Source: Sphagnum compactum (Eukaryota > Bryophyta > Sphagnopsida > Sphagnales). Taken from it: a stretch of 64,000 nucleotides of DNA. The stretch is taken from NCBI GenBank assembly GCA_965153455.1, contig OZ234498.1, positions 17,112,001 through 17,176,000 of the forward strand. The letters run 5' to 3'. Positions within the stretch are counted from its first letter, which is position 1. The number at the start of each line of letters is the position of its first letter. A program made the position numbers and the translations under genes. Shown one piece after another: positions 60,976 to 64,000 of the stretch. The notes beneath the pieces were generated by a model. The model did not search any database. It saw only the letters and a program-made list of their open reading frames with translations, and was not told where the DNA came from.

Positions 60976-61509
60976 GCTTAGACACATGTTTGTTGAATAA
61001 TTAATCAATTTTGAAATCTTCATTCTTGAATCTTCAATATTTTCCTTAAGGAAAAAACATTTATTTGATTTTTTAAAACTTTCAATTCTGAAAATAATCT
61101 AATTAGTGCTGAAGCTATCAAGGTAGTAGGGTATTGCTCCTAGATGATAGTTGTTGATACATAACTTCTGAAATCTGAAATCTTCTCAAAAATGTCATTT
61201 CCCACATGACATTAGGCCTTAAAGTTCACAAACACAATTACTTGCTAGGAATTATGCTCTTATATTTCAAAAGGTTATATAACTTTTAAATGACTAATCC
61301 TTAATGGAATAAAATATTAATTATTTTGCAATTAAAAATTGCAATCTCCTTGATGTTAATGTATATATTGTTTGAACCATATGGTGACACCTGAAAGATT
61401 AATCCCTTAAATCTATTTATAGATACAACACATCTTAATGGTGTTGCAACCCCTAACTTGGGGTCCCCACAGACTCCTGTAAAATAATGTTCAAGTCTCA
61501 TATTTATGG
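60976..61509. other. AT-rich intergenic sequence
   Basis: No gene or clear repeat is seen. Confidence 0.45.
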
Positions 61510-61640
61510 GTTGGGGTGGCGGAATACTTATCTCTGTGTTGGATAGAAATATCAGCCCAAATGAGGGGCACCATTCAAGATCCTCTCATACAATTTTAAG
61601 TCTATAATCACTAGTTTGAACCCCGTGCCTAATGCACAGG
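61510..61640 (+). repeat. tRNA-like SINE remnant
   Basis: GGTTGGGGTGGCGGAATACTT resembles the start and A box of a type II tRNA, and ACTAGTTTGAACCCCGTGCC (61610-61629) resembles a B box with T-arm. The spacing of about 95 bases is too long for a normal tRNA gene, so a SINE relic is more likely. Confidence 0.35.
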
Positions 61641-61769
61641 TGTGTTATTTCAACAATGTTTGGTTCATGTTTTAGTTTTTTTTTAAAACTTTTATCTTTT
61701 TTATTTTTATGTGTTTTCTGTTTTTACTATTTTTTTATAATAAAAATAAAGTGTTTCTTTTTCACTTTT

Positions 61770-62360
61770 GTATTTTTGTTTATTTGGATGCATTTGAAGT
61801 TTGGAGAAAGAAGACACACCTCATTCTTTTTCAAGTAGGGTTTTTCTTCATTATTATAAGTTTTATTTTTTCTTATTTTCTACTCTTTATTTGGTTTCTT
61901 CTTTTTTGTAATTTTTTTCTTTTAAAATGATTTTACTGTATTTCCCTTTCCTTGTTTCATTTGTTTCCATTCCTTTTTTATAGTTTTTGTGTTTTTACTT
62001 TTTTTTGTTTATGTTTGTTTCATGTTTAAAATTTTTTCTATTCTTATTTTGTCTATCTTCATTTCTATTTTTATGAGTTTATTTATTTATTTATTTTCTA
62101 TTTTCTTTTCCAAAAAATTCTAGTGTTTCTAATATGTTTTATAATTAAAATAATTTTTAAAAAACTTTTTTATTTTTGTTTGATTAGATGCAGGTTTGAA
62201 GTTTGGAAAAAGAAGACAAACCTCATTTTTCTGTCAAGTATGATTTTTTTTCTCTTTCTTTTGCTCTCTGTTTTGTTTCTTATTTTTTGTCATCTATTTT
62301 TTAATTTTCTTTTAAGATTATTTTACTATATTTCCCTTTTTTGTTTCATGTTTAAGTGTT
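61770..62360 (+). repeat. T-rich tandem duplication, spacing about 405 bp
   Basis: About 61780-61965 and 62180-62360 share GATGCA, TTTGAAGTTTGGAGAAAGAAGACA, CTCATT, TCAAGTA and ATTTTACTGTATTTCCCTTT in order with modest divergence. The predicted Phe-rich peptides are translation of T-rich DNA. Confidence 0.7.
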
Positions 62361-62450
62361 TACAAAAAGTTTCTAATTGTTAAAGTGTTTTTCTGTTATT
62401 ATTTTTTTTCTAGTTTTTTCCCCTTTTAAAATATATATTTGTTTTGTTTG

Positions 62451-62502
62451 GATGGATGACAGACGGATGATGAGATGGATGACGGACGGATGGATGGATG
62501 GA
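62451..62502. repeat. GATG/GACG microsatellite
   Basis: Irregular array of GATG, GACG and GACA units. Confidence 0.85.
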
Positions 62503-64000
62503 AAGCTTAATTTCATCCCGACGTCCTTTACTATATGTAATGCTCAATATACAAAATGAGCAAAATTTGATGAGTTGTTGTGAAAAGAAGGATACCTACC
62601 TTTAGGAAAAGAGTGAGACCATCATTTTGGCTAGTTCCCTGTTTTCCAATTCAATCCAGTTAAGATGGGGTTAAATTTTTGTGAGTCTAAGGAACCTCAA
62701 GTTCAAACTTGAAACCAACCAAATATGGTCACCACCCAATCAATAATGGTCAGAAGTTAAGTATCATGTTTTATGGACATGATATAGCCATGAGCTTTTT
62801 AAGATTGCACCACTCCAGAACAAGGAAGAATTGAGAGATCAAGAAAACCAACTAGTCCATGTCAAACCCAACAATTGAATTCACACTTTGGAAAATAATT
62901 ACTGGAACCACACAAATTATGTGGCATGCCCTTCTGGTTAAGAGACGTTTTAAGCGGAGTGGACCCTAGACCTCATATTGAGATCATCTTAGTGGGGCCA
63001 TTAATGCGATAGGAAGGTGAAGTTAGAAATGGCTCCATGAGATTCGACTCCTTTAGGAGTTGGGTGGACATGGACTTGGGAGTCCGGGTTGGTTAAGGTG
63101 GTGAGCTTAGGCTTGTGTCAGCCAAGAGAGGATTGGGGATTGTCTTCAGGATTATAATGACAGGCGCTATCCCTTAAAACTCTCAAGGAATGATTGAGTG
63201 TTGTCCTAGGCTGACCCAAGAGGGTTAGCTCGTTAAAGAACTTGGGACAACTAGGAGTTGTCCATTTAAAGCTTTGCAGCTGCCAGGAGAGGGTTGGCCC
63301 TGAGATAATTTGGTGTTGTCTCGGTTTAAACCCCTTTTGGACTATCTCATGGAGTTAGTTCGACAAAGGCCCCAGGGCAACTTGGTGTTGTCCCAGTTCC
63401 AACCCCTTGGGCCAACTTTGGGAGTTTGTTCCAAGGGGGCCCCATAAGCAATAGGCTTTAGGGGTGGCTCCAAGTTAGACTAGGACTTAGTTTCATTAGC
63501 AAGTCTAGCAAGTCTAAGTAGAGACTTTAAGTTCGTCTTGAATGGTCGGGACATTGGCAGGTTCTTGTATATAATGAACAAGACGCAGTCAAATGGCAAA
63601 GAGGGATGCTCCTCTTAATTGATCTTGTGCCAATGTAATTTGCATGGCCAATTCCCAAGTTTGCTAGATTTTATGGTATTGGGGCAATTACATAGGTCCA
63701 GCACAACAACATAAGATGGCCCCATACAAAAAGAAGACAACTTTGAATCTCCTATAGAGACACAAGATGCATTACATTCATATCTTGTTAGACAAGTAAT
63801 GGCATGCAGTAAGTCTTTATTTGAAACCCTTGCACACCAACTTCAAATTCCTAGGTCACAATGTCAAGATCAATTTGTTGACAGTAAATGTCACCTTGAT
63901 AGCAGCCAAACTTTTTCCATAGGTTACATATAGCCAAAAAGTTAAATTAGAAATGAATAGTGCTAAAAATATGTGTCTTTTGGGATTTTCAGTAGCCAAA
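62503..64000. repeat. Less AT-rich segment with degenerate 50-70-bp repeats
   Basis: Between about 63190 and 63450 a motif of the form CAACTTGGTGTTGTCC recurs at about 63202, 63253, 63313 and 63383, mostly followed by GG(T/C)TTAAACCCC- or CAGTTCCAACCCC-like text. One copy is a perfect inverted pair, GACAACT-AGG-AGTTGTC (63246-63262). No open frame above 60 codons occurs. Probably part of a larger repeat that runs past the window; the remainder to 64000 holds nothing recognisable. Confidence 0.5.

Noticed and set aside
62690-62780. 5S rRNA-like segment (AGAAGTTAAGTAT)
   Set aside because: Only about a dozen bases resemble the 5S internal promoter, and the rest of the gene is absent.
1-64000. 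CRISPR array, bacterial operon or viral genome
   Set aside because: Spliced plant genes throughout, no regularly spaced identical repeats, and no viral replication or structural genes.

Overview
The window is nuclear DNA of a land plant. The evidence is five spliced or intact plant genes (a vacuolar sorting receptor, the minor-spliceosome protein U11/U12-65K, a U-box/ARM ubiquitin ligase, a BABAM1/MERIT40-like protein and a receptor-like cytoplasmic kinase), separated by long AT-rich intergenic DNA full of decayed transposons. The transposase relics (a BED-finger hAT, a pogo-type DDE_1 element with psq and CENPB domains, and Ty3/gypsy integrases) resemble types I associate with mosses, lycophytes, ferns and gymnosperms more than with model angiosperms. 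A non-seed vascular plant or gymnosperm is therefore my guess, at low confidence.

Layout. 1-1335: downstream flank of the receptor gene. 1336-5989 (minus): vacuolar sorting receptor, 12 exons, 623 residues, with a TATA box at 6056-6063. 7.0-8.9 kb: a hAT-like end, then a GTT-rich minisatellite interrupted by an LTR-like block. 9.16-11.39 kb: a nearly full-length dead hAT transposase. 14.68-15.38 kb: a 380-bp MITE and a tRNA-derived SINE. 16672-21187 (minus): U11/U12-65K, 11 exons, 460 residues. 21.2-28.7 kb: intergenic, with small tandem repeats and hAT-like ends. 29018-32788 (plus): U-box/ARM protein, two exons, 636 residues. 34194-35997 (plus): BABAM1-like protein, four exons, 281 residues, with a GC-AG intron. 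36-43.9 kb: intergenic with a gypsy integrase relic and a SINE. 43916-45562 (minus): intronless kinase-fold protein, probably a pseudokinase. 46.3-64 kb: repeat-rich, with a tandem array broken by a 0.6-kb MITE, a pogo-type pseudogene, three more inverted-repeat elements, a second gypsy integrase relic and a three-level nest of SINE, hAT-like element and MITE.

The genes show no operon-like or pathway relation. They serve vacuolar protein sorting, U12-type intron splicing, ubiquitination, a deubiquitinase/DNA-repair scaffold and signalling. All exon joins were derived by hand from reading-frame continuity, GT/GC-AG sites and remembered family sequences; no alignment was run.

I found no convincing new multi-gene system. 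The most informative observations are the nested insertions, whose order can be read from the sequence, the MITE with internal empty-site controls, the degenerate catalytic residues of the kinase, and the GC-AG intron.
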